Source: Agromyces albus (lineage in GTDB: Bacteria > Actinomycetota > Actinomycetes > Actinomycetales > Microbacteriaceae). Taken from it: 64,000 nucleotides of DNA. This document shows, piece after piece, positions 34,615 to 43,329 of this stretch. The position numbers were made by a program, and so were the translations under genes. The notes under the pieces are model-generated. The model was not told the DNA's origin. It ran no database searches and was given only the letters and a program-made list of their open reading frames with translations. The DNA lies in the NCBI RefSeq assembly GCF_004134825.1, contig NZ_SDPN01000002.1:164857-228856 (forward strand), written 5' to 3'. Position 1 is the first letter of the stretch; each line of letters begins with the position of its first letter.

Positions 34615-34648
34615 GCCGAGCATCGGAGCGCTCGGCTAGCCTCGAAGC

Positions 34649-34840
34649 ATGAGTCGGAACGTATGGACCGTCATCGGCGTCATCGTCGCCGTCATCATCG
34701 CCTGGATCCTCGTCGATGTCGCGTTCAGTGTGCTGTGGTTCATCGCCAAGCTCGCCGTCGTCGCCGTGGTCGCGGTCATCGTGTTCTTCGTGCTCCGCTC
34801 GCTCGTGCGGCCGCGCGGCACGAAGTCGATCGAGCGATGA
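34649..34840 (+). CDS. Small membrane protein
   Basis: 63 residues with two closely spaced hydrophobic stretches (VWTVIGVIVAVIIAWILVDVAFSVLWFIAKLAVVAVVAVIVFFVL) and a short basic tail. No known domain. The stop overlaps the ATG of the next gene (ATGA), which supports real translation. First gene of the operon leading to the sirtuin. Confidence 0.65.
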   Translation: MSRNVWTVIGVIVAVIIAWILVDVAFSVLWFIAKLAVVAVVAVIVFFVLRSLVRPRGTKSIER

Positions 34841-35256
34841 GCCCGAGACCCGGCGTCGCGCGGTCCACGCCCGCGCGAACGATCGGGCGCATCGCCCTGG
34901 CATCCGGTCTCGTCTTCGCGGGCGTCAGCCACCTCTTCTGGGCGCGGCGCGAGTTCCGTGCGCAAGTGCCCGACTGGGTGCCGATGGACCCTGACGCCGT
35001 CGTCGTCGCGTCGGGCGTCGCCGAGATCGGCCTCGGCGGCGCGCTCCTCGTGCTGCCGCGGGAGCGCCGGCGCATCGGGGCGATCGTCGCGGCGTTCTTC
35101 GTCGCCGTCTTCCCCGGCAACCTCGCGCAATGGGCCGGGCGGCGCGATGCGTTCGGGCTCTCGACCGATCGGGCGCGGTTCATCCGCTTGTTCTTCCAGC
35201 CCGTGCTCGTCGCGCTCGCCGTCTGGTCGACCACGCCGAGCGGCTCGAGGCGCTGA
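34837..35256 (+). CDS. DoxX-like membrane protein
   Basis: 139 residues, four hydrophobic segments (GRIALASGLVFAGVSHLFW, VVVASGVAEIGLGGALLVLP, IGAIVAAFFVAVFPGNLAQWA, FIRLFFQPVLVALAVW), the topology of DoxX-type four-helix proteins. Function unknown. ATG overlaps the upstream stop and its own stop is 3 bases before the sirtuin start. Confidence 0.8.
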   Translation: MSPRPGVARSTPARTIGRIALASGLVFAGVSHLFWARREFRAQVPDWVPMDPDAVVVASGVAEIGLGGALLVLPRERRRIGAIVAAFFVAVFPGNLAQWAGRRDAFGLSTDRARFIRLFFQPVLVALAVWSTTPSGSRR

Positions 35257-35259
35257 CAC

Positions 35260-35955
35260 ATGCGGGTCGTCGTCCTGACCGGTGCCGGGATCTCGGCGGA
35301 GAGCGGCGTGCCCACGTTCCGCGACGCGGGCGGACTGTGGGAGGGGCACCGCGTCGAAGACGTCGCGACGCCCGAGGGATTCGCGCGCGACCCCGACACG
35401 GTGCATCGGTTCTACGACGCACGGCGGCGCGCCGCGGCGCAAGCAGAGCCGAATCCGGCGCACCTCGCTCTCGCCCGGCTCGAGCAACTGCTCGGCGACG
35501 ACTTCCTCATCGTCACGCAGAACGTCGACGACCTGCACGAACGCGCCGGATCCGAGCGAGTCGTGCACATGCACGGCGATCTCTTCATGGCCCTCTGCGA
35601 ATCGTGCGGCGACCGCTCTCCGCACTCGGCCGACCTCATCGAGCGGCCACCCTGCCCGAATTGCGGAGAGCGGATGCTGCGGCCCGATGTCGTCTGGTTC
35701 GGTGAGATGCCGTACGAGCTCGACCGCATCGACGAGGCACTCGTGCGGTGCGACCTGTTCGCGGCGATCGGCACGTCGGGCGGGGTCTACCCGGCCGCGG
35801 GATTCGTGATGGTCGCGACGGAGTTCGGCGCCCGCACGATCGAGCTGAACCTCGCCGCGAGCGAGATCACCCCGCTCTTCGACGAGGTGCGGCACGGGCC
35901 CGCGAGCATCGTGGTTCCCGAGTGGGTCGAGGAGCAGCTCGCGACGATCAGCTGA
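35260..35955 (+). CDS. cobB: NAD-dependent protein deacylase (sirtuin, CobB-like)
   Basis: 231 residues. The NAD-binding GAGISAESGVPTFRD opens the protein; QNVDDLHERAG and the catalytic His105 in VVHMHG follow, with a zinc ribbon Cys113-x2-Cys116 and Cys132-x2-Cys135. RFYDARRR supplies Tyr52 and Arg55, the Y-x-x-R pair that in SIRT5 and E. coli CobB binds succinyl or malonyl groups, so desuccinylase activity besides deacetylation is predicted. End of a three-gene operon with two membrane proteins. Confidence 0.95.
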   Translation: MRVVVLTGAGISAESGVPTFRDAGGLWEGHRVEDVATPEGFARDPDTVHRFYDARRRAAAQAEPNPAHLALARLEQLLGDDFLIVTQNVDDLHERAGSERVVHMHGDLFMALCESCGDRSPHSADLIERPPCPNCGERMLRPDVVWFGEMPYELDRIDEALVRCDLFAAIGTSGGVYPAAGFVMVATEFGARTIELNLAASEITPLFDEVRHGPASIVVPEWVEEQLATIS

Positions 35956-35962
35956 CGCCCAC

Positions 35963-36002
35963 GGTGGTTGAGTAGGCCCGCCAGGGCCGTATCGAAACCA
36001 CC
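35963..36002. repeat. Dispersed palindromic repeat, copy 2
   Basis: GGTGGTTGAGTAG ... CGTATCGAAACCACC with perfect 7-bp terminal arms GGTGGTT/AACCACC and a middle GCCCGCCAGGGC that forms a second hairpin. Lies between convergent genes, where it could also end transcription from both sides. Confidence 0.85.
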
Positions 36003-36011
36003 ACCAGTCAC

Positions 36012-36641
36012 TCAGTCGAGGAACGCGACCGCCCGCACCGGCGCCCCGTCGGCATCGAGCCGCAACGGGAACACGCCGATCCGCACGCGGGCGGGCAGGC
36101 CCTCGAGCCCGGTGAGGTTCTCGACGATGAGGCCGTCGCCGCCCAGCACGACGTCGTGCACCGGGAACTCGCTCGTGCCCGCGGCATCCGTCGGGTCGGG
36201 ACTCAGCGTGTCGACGGCGAGCACGTGCATGCCCCGGGCGACGAGGTGACGGGCGGCGCCGGCATCGAGCGACGGATGCCGCAACGCACGTTCGGTGCCG
36301 AAATGCCGGGCCCACCCCGTCTCGATCACCACGATCGACGGCACCCTCTGCGGCAGCTCGCCGAGCGCCTCACTCGTGATGGTGTCGCCGTCGCCGAGAC
36401 CGTGGAGGTGGATCACGAGCGCCTCACCGACGAGCTCGTCGAGCGCGACACGGTCCATCGTGCGCCCGCCGGCGACGGTGTGCGCGGGCGCATCGACGTG
36501 GGTGCCGCTGTGCGATCCGAGGTGCAGGGCGGACACCGCGGCGCCGTCGCGCTCCAGCTCGAGCGCGGGCGACAGGTCCACGCCGGGATCGCCGGGGTAG
36601 ACCTGCATGCCCGTGCGCAGCGGCTGGCTCAGGTCACGCAT
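36012..36641 (-). CDS. Cyclase-family hydrolase (kynurenine formamidase-like)
   Basis: 209 residues. The metal-binding motif of the family is HLGSHSGTHVDAPAH; LSQPLRTGMQVYPGDP opens the fold and AVDTLSPDP is in the later conserved block. Members hydrolyse amides or lactams (kynurenine formamidase, isatin hydrolase). ATG at 36641 overlaps the end of the permease gene by 8 bases. Its place after an NCS1 permease suggests that it acts on an imported nitrogen compound. Confidence 0.88.
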   Translation of the reverse strand: MRDLSQPLRTGMQVYPGDPGVDLSPALELERDGAAVSALHLGSHSGTHVDAPAHTVAGGRTMDRVALDELVGEALVIHLHGLGDGDTITSEALGELPQRVPSIVVIETGWARHFGTERALRHPSLDAGAARHLVARGMHVLAVDTLSPDPTDAAGTSEFPVHDVVLGGDGLIVENLTGLEGLPARVRIGVFPLRLDADGAPVRAVAFLD

Positions 36642-38025
36642 GCGGCATCGGCTGCGCCGCGGCATCCGAGAGGTGCTCGCTCCTCACCGCCGGTGCCGAC
36701 GAGCGCTCGCGCAGCGAGACCAGCAGGTAGAGCACGAACGTGAGCGCGAAGGCCGGGATCGTCGCGCCGACCGGCGTGGGCCACACGTAGGTGAAGACGT
36801 AAGCTGCGACCGCACCGATGAGCCACACGACGATCGCAGCCCAGTTCACGCCCGCGAGGTACCAATAGCGCCCGTCGCGCGAGCGCAGGATGTCGCGCGT
36901 GTACGCCCCCCGCTTCACGATGTAGTAGTCGGCGATCATGATCGCGAACACCGGCGCGAAGAGGGCGCCGATGGTCACGAGGAACGTCGTGAACTGGTTC
37001 AGCAGCCCGAACCAGGTCGACCCGACGATCGAGATGACGCCAACGATGAGCGCGGTCGGCAGGAACTTCAGCTTCGTGCCGCCCGGCACGGCGTTCACGA
37101 TCGTCGTGACCATGCCGTACACGACCATCGTGTTCGTGGCCATGACCGACAGGAAGATCACCACCGCGAGCGGGGCGCCGAACGGCGTGACGATCGTCAC
37201 CGGGTCGAACGGAACGGCCTCGCCACCCGAGAGTACGACATAGCCGATCGCGGTTGCGCCGACGACCATCGAGATGACCGTCGAGAGCGTGTAGCCGACC
37301 CCCGAGCCGATGATGCCGGCCTTGCTCGACGTCGCGAAGCGGTTGAAGTCCGCCGAGAGCACCGTCCACGAGATCGCGGTGGCGATGACGACGTCGAGCA
37401 CGAGGATCGGCGTGTAGCCGATCGACGCGTCGGCCGGGATCGCGGCGAACTCCGCGGGTGCATACGTCGTGAACGCGACCACGAAGATGTACGCGATGAT
37501 GCCGAGGATGAGCACGGCGAGCCACGGCTCGACGCGCGCGATGCCCGTGTGACCGAAGATCGCGAGGATGACGACGAGGGTCTGGCAGATCACCGCGAAC
37601 AGCACGGGGCTCGAGAACCCGGTGACGGATGCCACGAGGAAATCGAGCGCGATGCCCGCGAGCATCGCCTGCACCCAGCTCCAGCCCATGAGGATGATGA
37701 CGTTCGCGGCGACCGGCAGCAGGCTGCCGCGCGTGCCGAACGGCCCGCGGGTGAGCGCCATCGTCGGCAGGCCCGTGCGCGTGCCGATGTTGCCGACGGT
37801 CACGAGCACGGCGGCGCCGATGAGCGTGCCGACGATGATGAGCACGACGACGAGGCCGTAGTCGACGCCCGGCACGAAGAGCGTGCCCGTGAGCAGGGTC
37901 GTCACCACGAGGTTCGCGGCGAGCCAGATCATGCCGATGCGCGGCAGCGACAGGGTGCCGCGAACGGGCCCGGCGTCATCGGAGTGTTCCTCGAGGTACT
38001 GCTCGAGGCGTGAGTAGAGCGACAT
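36634..38025 (-). CDS. NCS1-family permease (cytosine/allantoin/hydantoin type)
   Basis: 463 residues, twelve membrane segments. NCS1 features include GNIGTRTGLPTMALTRGPFGTRGSLLP and WSWVQAMLAGIALDFL in the first half and SADFNRFATSSKAGIIGSGVGYTL in helix 6. Proton- or sodium-coupled uptake of nucleobases, hydantoins or related ureides. AGGAGA precedes the ATG. The ureohydrolase and cyclase of the same operon suggest a guanidino- or ureido-type substrate (inference). Confidence 0.92.
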   Translation of the reverse strand: MSLYSRLEQYLEEHSDDAGPVRGTLSLPRIGMIWLAANLVVTTLLTGTLFVPGVDYGLVVVLIIVGTLIGAAVLVTVGNIGTRTGLPTMALTRGPFGTRGSLLPVAANVIILMGWSWVQAMLAGIALDFLVASVTGFSSPVLFAVICQTLVVILAIFGHTGIARVEPWLAVLILGIIAYIFVVAFTTYAPAEFAAIPADASIGYTPILVLDVVIATAISWTVLSADFNRFATSSKAGIIGSGVGYTLSTVISMVVGATAIGYVVLSGGEAVPFDPVTIVTPFGAPLAVVIFLSVMATNTMVVYGMVTTIVNAVPGGTKLKFLPTALIVGVISIVGSTWFGLLNQFTTFLVTIGALFAPVFAIMIADYYIVKRGAYTRDILRSRDGRYWYLAGVNWAAIVVWLIGAVAAYVFTYVWPTPVGATIPAFALTFVLYLLVSLRERSSAPAVRSEHLSDAAAQPMPHA

Positions 38026-38069
38026 GGTCAGGTCTCCTCGTTGAGTGGTGGGTCGGGTTGGAGTGGGCG

Positions 38070-38504
38070 TCAGGATGCGTCGGACGCGTCGGGCATGGGG
38101 GAGAGGTGCTCGTGCACGGCGATGAGGCGCGGCGACACGGCATCCGTCGCCGCCTCGACTCGGAAGACGATGGTCTCTCGCTCGCGGTAGGACTCGTTGC
38201 CCTCGCCGGTCTCGACCGTCGTCGCGACCGAGTGGGTGAACACGGCGCCACCCGGGAACGGCTGCACGAGCGGCTCGCTCGACGTGCAGGAGACGACGCG
38301 CCAGCCGCCGTCGACCCATCCCGCCCAGAGCCGTTCGTACGCTGCCCGGTCGGCGAGCCGCTCGGGCTCGGTGTGGAAGACGAAGCTCGCGTCGGGGGCG
38401 AATGCGGCGAAGTAGCGCTCGCCGTCGGTCGCGGCGAAGGCGTCGACGATCTCGGATGCCGCCGCGAGCACCGCGTCGCGGGTGGGTTCGGTCGGTGCGT
38501 TCAT
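38070..38504 (-). CDS. SnoaL/NTF2-like protein
   Basis: 144 residues: an alpha helix ([55 protein letters not shown]) then beta strands in the NTF2-like cone fold. Many are ligand-binding or non-enzymatic; a catalytic role is possible. Start overlaps the ureohydrolase stop (ATGA), so it belongs to the same operon. Confidence 0.8.
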   Translation of the reverse strand: MNAPTEPTRDAVLAAASEIVDAFAATDGERYFAAFAPDASFVFHTEPERLADRAAYERLWAGWVDGGWRVVSCTSSEPLVQPFPGGAVFTHSVATTVETGEGNESYRERETIVFRVEAATDAVSPRLIAVHEHLSPMPDASDAS

Positions 38505-39541
38505 CGGTTCGGCTCCTTCGCCTGGACGGTGGTGGTGGCGGTCGTGGTGCGCGGCGCCATCGCGCTGATGAGCTCGTAGGCGACGTGACTCGCCGCCACG
38601 GCCGTCAGTTGGGCGTGATCGTAGGCGGGCGCGACCTCGACGACATCGGCGCCGACGATGTCGTGATCGCTGAGGCTCCGGATGATTCGGAGCAGCTCGC
38701 GGCTCGTGAGACCGCCCGCCTCGGGGGTGCCGGTGCCCGGCGCGTGTGCCGGATCGAGCACGTCGATATCGATCGAGACGTAGAGCGGTGCCTGGCCGAT
38801 GCGCGCGCGGATGCGCTCGATCGCCGCGGAGACCCCCTGCTCCTCGAGCTGCTCGCTCGTCACGATCGCGAAACCGAGCCGGGCATCGTCCTCGAGGTCG
38901 GACTTCGCGTAGAGCGGGCCGCGGATGCCGATGTGCATGCTCGCCGTCAGGTCGATGAGGCCCTCCTCCGAGGCACGGCGGAACGGTGTGCCGTGCGTGG
39001 TCGGGGCGCCGAAGTAGGTGTCCCACGTGTCGAGGTGGGCATCGAAGTGCAGCACCGCGACCGGGCCGTGCTTCGCGTTCACCGCGCGGAGCAGCGGCAG
39101 GGCGATCGTGTGGTCGCCGCCGATCGCGACGATGCGGTCGGCGTGCTCCCCGAGGGCGACCGCACCCGCTTCGATCTGGCGAACCGCCTCGGCGATGTCG
39201 AACGGGTTGGCGACGAGGTCGCCGGCATCCGCCACCTGCTGCGCGCCGAACGGGAACACGTCTTGCGCGGGATTGTAGGGGCGGAGGAGCCGCGAGGCCT
39301 CGCGTACGTGCGCCGGCCCGAAGCGCGCTCCGGGTCGGTAGCTCACTCCGCTGTCGAACGGCACGCCCGCGATCGCGATCGCAGCGTGCCCCACCTCGTC
39401 GAGCCGCGGCAGCCGGGCGAACGTCGCGATGCCGGCGAAGCGCGGCACGACGCTCGCGTCGACGGGGCCGCGGATGCCGTCGGTCGGGGTGGCGACATCC
39501 GCTCCGGTGTGATCGGCGCTCGGTTCAGGAGTGAGTTGCAT
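38501..39541 (-). CDS. Ureohydrolase (agmatinase/guanidinobutyrase family)
   Basis: 346 residues. Mn2+ ligands of the arginase/agmatinase fold are visible: GGDHTI (His144), HFDAHLD (Asp167, His169, Asp171), [10 protein letters not shown] (Asp258, Asp260). It hydrolyses a guanidino group to urea. The insertion NPFDI after QVADAGDL and the start at [10 protein letters not shown] are like agmatinase and guanidinobutyrase sequences, but the exact substrate is not set. First gene of the operon; two direct repeats lie upstream, between it and the XRE-cupin regulator. Confidence 0.93.
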   Translation of the reverse strand: MQLTPEPSADHTGADVATPTDGIRGPVDASVVPRFAGIATFARLPRLDEVGHAAIAIAGVPFDSGVSYRPGARFGPAHVREASRLLRPYNPAQDVFPFGAQQVADAGDLVANPFDIAEAVRQIEAGAVALGEHADRIVAIGGDHTIALPLLRAVNAKHGPVAVLHFDAHLDTWDTYFGAPTTHGTPFRRASEEGLIDLTASMHIGIRGPLYAKSDLEDDARLGFAIVTSEQLEEQGVSAAIERIRARIGQAPLYVSIDIDVLDPAHAPGTGTPEAGGLTSRELLRIIRSLSDHDIVGADVVEVAPAYDHAQLTAVAASHVAYELISAMAPRTTTATTTVQAKEPNR

Positions 39542-39546
39542 ATTAC

Positions 39547-39585
39547 GAAACTTCCGGTACTGTTGAGGAAACTTGCCGTAACTGT
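39547..39585. promoter_or_regulatory. Tandem direct repeats, probable XRE-cupin operator
   Basis: GAAACTTCCGGTACTGT (39547-39563) and GAAACTTGCCGTAACTGT (39568-39585) are near-identical direct repeats with 21-base periodicity, that is about two helical turns, 5 to 6 bases upstream of the ureohydrolase ATG and about 70 bases before the divergent regulator. Confidence 0.6.
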
Positions 39586-39655
39586 AAGCCGCGGCCCGTG
39601 CCGCCGTCAAGGCCTGGCTGGAACGTGTTCGACGACGCGACGAGAGGGGAGCCTC

Positions 39656-40240
39656 ATGCGGCCGATCCACCCTTCAGCCGACGCTGCCGGAACGCCGATC
39701 GGCGCCAAGCTCCGAAGCACCCGCATCGCGCAGGGCCTCACGCTCGCGCAGGTCGCCGACTCGAGCGGCCTGAGCAAGGGCTTCCTCAGCCGTGTGGAAC
39801 GCGACGAGACCTCGCCGAGCGTCGCCACCCTCGTGCAGCTCTGCCAGGTGCTGTCCCTTCCCGTCGGCGCGCTCTTCGCCGAGCCCGAGATCCAGCGCAT
39901 CACGCGCGCCGACGCACCGCACATCAACCTCGGCGGCGTCGGGGTCAGCGAGCTGCTCATGTCGCCCCGCGGTGAATCCCGCGTGCAGCTCATCCGGTCG
40001 GCCCTCGAACCCGGAGCGCACGGCGGCCAAGAGCTCTACACCGTGAACTGCGACGTCGAGGTGCTGCACGTCGTAGAGGGAGCGGTCACGGTGCGATTCG
40101 CCGACCGATCGGTGCGACTCGAGACGGGCGATGCGCTGACGTTCCCGGGTCGCGAACCGCACACCTGGCACGCAGAGGATGACGCGCCCGCCGAGGTGTG
40201 CTGGGTACTCGTGCCGGCGCCGTGGAGCGGCTCGGCCTGA
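39656..40240 (+). CDS. XRE-family regulator with C-terminal cupin
   Basis: 194 residues. HTH at residues about 15-70 ([52 protein letters not shown]) and a cupin at about 105-190 ([55 protein letters not shown]). PuuR-like regulators of this shape often control polyamine or amino-compound catabolism. GGGGAG precedes the ATG. Divergent from the ureohydrolase operon, with the tandem repeats between. Confidence 0.93.
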   Translation: MRPIHPSADAAGTPIGAKLRSTRIAQGLTLAQVADSSGLSKGFLSRVERDETSPSVATLVQLCQVLSLPVGALFAEPEIQRITRADAPHINLGGVGVSELLMSPRGESRVQLIRSALEPGAHGGQELYTVNCDVEVLHVVEGAVTVRFADRSVRLETGDALTFPGREPHTWHAEDDAPAEVCWVLVPAPWSGSA

Positions 40241-40274
40241 GCGAGCGCCGCCGTTCGAGCAATAGGGTGGCGGA

Positions 40275-41495
40275 ATGCGGCTCTTCAAGCGACCTGACAC
40301 GACCCCGGCCGAGCCCCCGCGCGACGACGCCCTCGAGCGTGACATCGAGGACGCCTCGACCCCCGCAGCGCTCGGCTCCATGTGGCACGATCGCCTCGGC
40401 CGCTGGTCCACGCGGAGCCTGCAGGTGCTCATCGTCGTCGCCCTCGCGGCCCTCGCCATCTGGGCGCTCGTGCAGGTGAAGCTCCTGGTCATCCCCGTGC
40501 TCATCTCGATCATCCTCGCGGCGGCGGCAGCCCCGCTCGTGGGCTGGCTGCGCCGGCACGGCGTGTCCTCGATCCTCGCCGCATGGATCACCCTGCTCGG
40601 CGGCATCCTCCTGCTCGGCGCGATCATCACGCTCATCGTGTTCGCGGTGCGCGATCAATGGGGAGAGCTCGTCATCTCCGCGAACGAGGGCTTCGACGAG
40701 TTGCTCGCCTGGCTCCAGACACTGCCGGTGCCGATCGATCAGGCGCAGATCAACGCTGCGCGCGATGCGGTCGTCGAATTCTTCACGAGCGCCGAGTTCG
40801 GCACGGGAGCGCTCGCCGGGGTGGAGGCGGCGGCCGAAGTGCTGACCGGTGCGTTGCTCGTGGTGGTCCTGCTCTTCTTCCTCCTGAAAGACGGCGACCG
40901 CATCTGGGCGTTCTTCCTGCGTCCCTTCCGCGGGGCGCAGCTCGCTCGCGGCCGCAGAATCGGCGAGACGAGCGTCAACGTGCTCGGCGGCTACCTGCGC
41001 GGCACCGCCGTCATCGCGTTCGTCGACGCGGCGGCCATCGGCATCGGCCTCGCCATCCTGCAGGTGCCGCTTGCGCTGCCGCTTGCGGTCATCGTCTTCC
41101 TCGGCTCCTTCATCCCGATCGTCGGTGCCACGATCACCGGAATCCTCGCCGCCCTCGTCGCGCTCGTCGCGAACGGGCCGGGCGTTGCCCTCATCGTCGT
41201 GGCGATCGTGATCGGAGTGAACCAGCTCGAGGGCAACTTCCTGCAACCCGTCGTCATGGCGCAGTCCCTGAAGCTGCATCCGCTCGTCATCCTCGTTGCG
41301 CTGACGGCCGGCACGATCCTCGCCGGCATCGTCGGCGCCGTGCTCTCCGTCCCGATCGCGGCAGTGGGCTGGGCGATGATCAAGGTCTGGGATGGCCCAG
41401 ATCCGTCGATCGAGGAACGACGGTCGCTGGGCCGACGACGACGCGCAGCGAAGGCGGAAGCCCCCGGCACGGCCGGCGGAACCCCGGTCGCCTGA
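40275..41495 (+). CDS. AI-2E family transporter
   Basis: 406 residues with eight hydrophobic segments. AI-2E family marks: LLVIPVLISIILAAAAAPLVGWLRRHG near the start and LGSFIPIVGATITGILAALVALV, NQLEGNFLQPVVMAQSLKLHPLVILVALTAG at the end. Members export small molecules or exchange Na+/H+; a true autoinducer-2 role is not implied. A second family member lies at 54920. Confidence 0.88.
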   Translation: MRLFKRPDTTPAEPPRDDALERDIEDASTPAALGSMWHDRLGRWSTRSLQVLIVVALAALAIWALVQVKLLVIPVLISIILAAAAAPLVGWLRRHGVSSILAAWITLLGGILLLGAIITLIVFAVRDQWGELVISANEGFDELLAWLQTLPVPIDQAQINAARDAVVEFFTSAEFGTGALAGVEAAAEVLTGALLVVVLLFFLLKDGDRIWAFFLRPFRGAQLARGRRIGETSVNVLGGYLRGTAVIAFVDAAAIGIGLAILQVPLALPLAVIVFLGSFIPIVGATITGILAALVALVANGPGVALIVVAIVIGVNQLEGNFLQPVVMAQSLKLHPLVILVALTAGTILAGIVGAVLSVPIAAVGWAMIKVWDGPDPSIEERRSLGRRRRAAKAEAPGTAGGTPVA

Positions 41496-41537
41496 TGTTC
41501 ACCGCCGTTCGAACCGATTCACCGAAAGGACCCCACC

Positions 41538-41828
41538 ATGTCGTTCCAGGCATACCTCGACAACATCGAGGAGAAGACGGGCCTGACCCCGCGCCAGTTC
41601 ATCGCTCTTGCTCACGAGAAGGGATTCGATGACCCGGCGGTGAAGGCCGGTGTGATCGTCGATTGGCTGAAGGCCGACTACGACCTCGGCCGCGGCCATG
41701 CGATGGCGCTCGTGCACGTCATCAAGAAGGGCCCGCAGATCGACGTGAAGCACGTCGGCACCGACGGCGTGCATCGCGACGAGTCCGAGATGCTCTGGCT
41801 CGACGGCAAGGCGACCAAGCCCGCGTGA
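41538..41828 (+). CDS. DUF4287 small protein
   Basis: 96 residues: SFQAYLDNIEEKTGLTPRQFIALAHEKGF and VIVDWLKADYDLGRGHAMALVHVIKKG, the DUF4287 helical domain. Often found alone or in front of a DUF5655 domain. GAAAGGA precedes the ATG. Role unknown. Confidence 0.88.
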   Translation: MSFQAYLDNIEEKTGLTPRQFIALAHEKGFDDPAVKAGVIVDWLKADYDLGRGHAMALVHVIKKGPQIDVKHVGTDGVHRDESEMLWLDGKATKPA

Positions 41829-41837
41829 CGGCGCGCC

Positions 41838-42311
41838 CTACTCGGCGGCTGCCGCGAGGCGGAGCTCGAGTGCATCGAGGGCGGGTCGCTGCCCGGCCAC
41901 GAGCAGCGAGCGCGCCTCCGTCACCGTGACCCAGGCCGCGTCGTCGATCTCGGGGAACGACTGCCGCCGGCCGGATCGCGGCGGCCACTCCACCTCGAAG
42001 GTGTTGCTGCGCACCTCGTCGATGGTGAAGTCGGCAGCGGCGCCGGCGAACACGCGGATGAGCTTGCCCGACGTGTAGCGGAACGACCCGAGGTCGGCGT
42101 AGCCGACGTCGGGGGCCGCAACCCCGATCTCCTCGGCGAACTCGCGCCGGGCGGCGGCGAGCGGATCTTCGCCGGCGTCGTACTCGCCCTTCGGGATCGA
42201 CCACGCGCCCTCGCGCTTGCGCGCCCAGAAGGGGCCGCCCATGTGCGCGATGAACACCTCGAGCTCCTCGCCCTCGCGGTAGAGCAGCAGTCCCGCGCTC
42301 GTCACCGGCAC
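41838..42311 (-). CDS. NUDIX hydrolase
   Basis: 157 residues. The Nudix box GEYDAGEDPLAAARREFAEEIG fits GX5EX7REUXEEXGU. Small size and the opening TSAGLLLYREGEELEVFIAHMGG resemble NUDIX enzymes that hydrolyse dinucleoside polyphosphates or diphosphoinositol; the substrate is not set. A small membrane protein gene ends 19 bases upstream and reads in the same direction. Confidence 0.9.
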   Translation of the reverse strand: MPVTSAGLLLYREGEELEVFIAHMGGPFWARKREGAWSIPKGEYDAGEDPLAAARREFAEEIGVAAPDVGYADLGSFRYTSGKLIRVFAGAAADFTIDEVRSNTFEVEWPPRSGRRQSFPEIDDAAWVTVTEARSLLVAGQRPALDALELRLAAAAE

Positions 42312-42329
42312 GCCGTTGCTCCTCGATGC

Positions 42330-42434
42330 TCAGCGCTTCGCGCGAATGATCGACCACAATGCGGCGAGGAGCAGCAGGCCGCCTACGGCGCCATACAGGC
42401 CCAGCATCGACCACAGCACGAATTCGGTTGACAT
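42330..42434 (-). CDS. Single-span small membrane protein
   Basis: 34 residues with one hydrophobic helix (VLWSMLGLYGAVGGLLLLAALWSII) and a basic C-terminal RAKR. GGAGG precedes the ATG at good distance. No known family. Confidence 0.55.
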   Translation of the reverse strand: MSTEFVLWSMLGLYGAVGGLLLLAALWSIIRAKR

Positions 42435-42594
42435 CGCCCACCTCCGAGTGTCTGGGTTCATTCTGTCGCGGCCGTCGCAGTCCAGCCAGTGGCAATCGCC
42501 GCGCGCGTCGCGGCGCGGTGCTGTCAAGCAGTTGACGGATGCCGCGACCGGGCGCAGGCTGGACGCACCCCTACCGGCGAGTTATGGAGCGATG

Positions 42595-42792
42595 ATGACC
42601 GACCCACGCGAGCCGTTCGAGCGACGCGACCCCGACGAGAACACCCCTGACGTCGGCGAGCCCGAGAAGGTGCGCCCCGAGCAGGGCAACGACGCCGAGG
42701 AACTCGGGCCCGACGCCAACGAGCTCGACGCCGACAACGAGGTCGAGCAGGACACGATCGACACGCTCGATCCCGAGAACCCGCCCGCCTGA
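42595..42792 (+). CDS. Small acidic, probably disordered protein
   Basis: 65 residues, about a third Asp/Glu, rich in Pro and Asn (DENTPDVGEPEKVRPEQGNDAEELG). No fold expected. GGAG lies 5 bases before the second of two adjacent ATGs, which was chosen. Confidence 0.6.
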   Translation: MTDPREPFERRDPDENTPDVGEPEKVRPEQGNDAEELGPDANELDADNEVEQDTIDTLDPENPPA

Positions 42793-42949
42793 CGGCGTCG
42801 GCGGGCTCGCATCCGGGCCGGGTAGGTTAGCCTCCCCTCAATAGAAACTGCCCGTGATCTGCGGAAATTCGGGCGGCAACTGCTGTGCGCCGCCGGGTGT
42901 CCGGGCTAGCATCTCGGTATTGCACGGTCGAGACGCAGTGGAGGTCACC

Positions 42950-43252
42950 ATGAGCATGACCCTTGACGACATGCCCGCAGTCAGCGAGTGTTCGGTTTCC
43001 GGATGTTCCTACAACGACCACTCGCATTGCCATGCGGCGGCGGTGACGATCGGCGGCTCCATCGGCGATGCCGAGTGCGCCACGTTCATCCCGCTCGGCA
43101 CGAAGGGCGGGCTCGACAAGGTGCTCACCCACGTCGGCGCCTGCCAGCGTGCGGAGTGCGTGCACAACTCCTCGCTCGAGTGCACGGCGCCATCCGTTCG
43201 CGTCGGCCCGGGCGCCGTCGAGGCGGATTGCCTCACCTACGACCCCCGCTGA
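42950..43252 (+). CDS. DUF1540 Cys-rich protein
   Basis: 100 residues with two DUF1540-type modules: ECSVSGCSYNDHSHCHAAAVTIG and ECVHNSSLECTAPSVRVG, with further Cys in AECATF and ADCLTY. The Cys/His spacing suggests metal or disulfide binding. GGAGG precedes the ATG at 42950. Function unknown. Confidence 0.85.
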   Translation: MSMTLDDMPAVSECSVSGCSYNDHSHCHAAAVTIGGSIGDAECATFIPLGTKGGLDKVLTHVGACQRAECVHNSSLECTAPSVRVGPGAVEADCLTYDPR

Positions 43253-43273
43253 GCCTGAGAGAGACCCACTCGT

Positions 43274-43288
43274 TCTGCTCTGAGCGGA
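43274..43288 (+). promoter_or_regulatory. Candidate PopR-type site upstream of the XRE regulator
   Basis: TCTGCTCTGAGCGGA shares the first 8 bases with the site upstream of the clpP operon and matches 9 of 12 fixed positions of the Streptomyces PopR site TCTGCC-N3-GGCAGA as I recall it. Confidence 0.4.
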
Positions 43289-43329
43289 TCAGCCTGTTCC
43301 CGAGCGGATGCCGCGGCTACCCTCGTGCC

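Noticed and set aside
34636..36315. A 559-codon minus-strand frame across the sirtuin operon
   Set aside because: Shadow of three coupled plus-strand genes with family motifs.
36607..38013. A 468-codon plus-strand frame very rich in Arg, Asp and Glu
   Set aside because: Mirror of the NCS1 permease; no domain and extreme charge bias.
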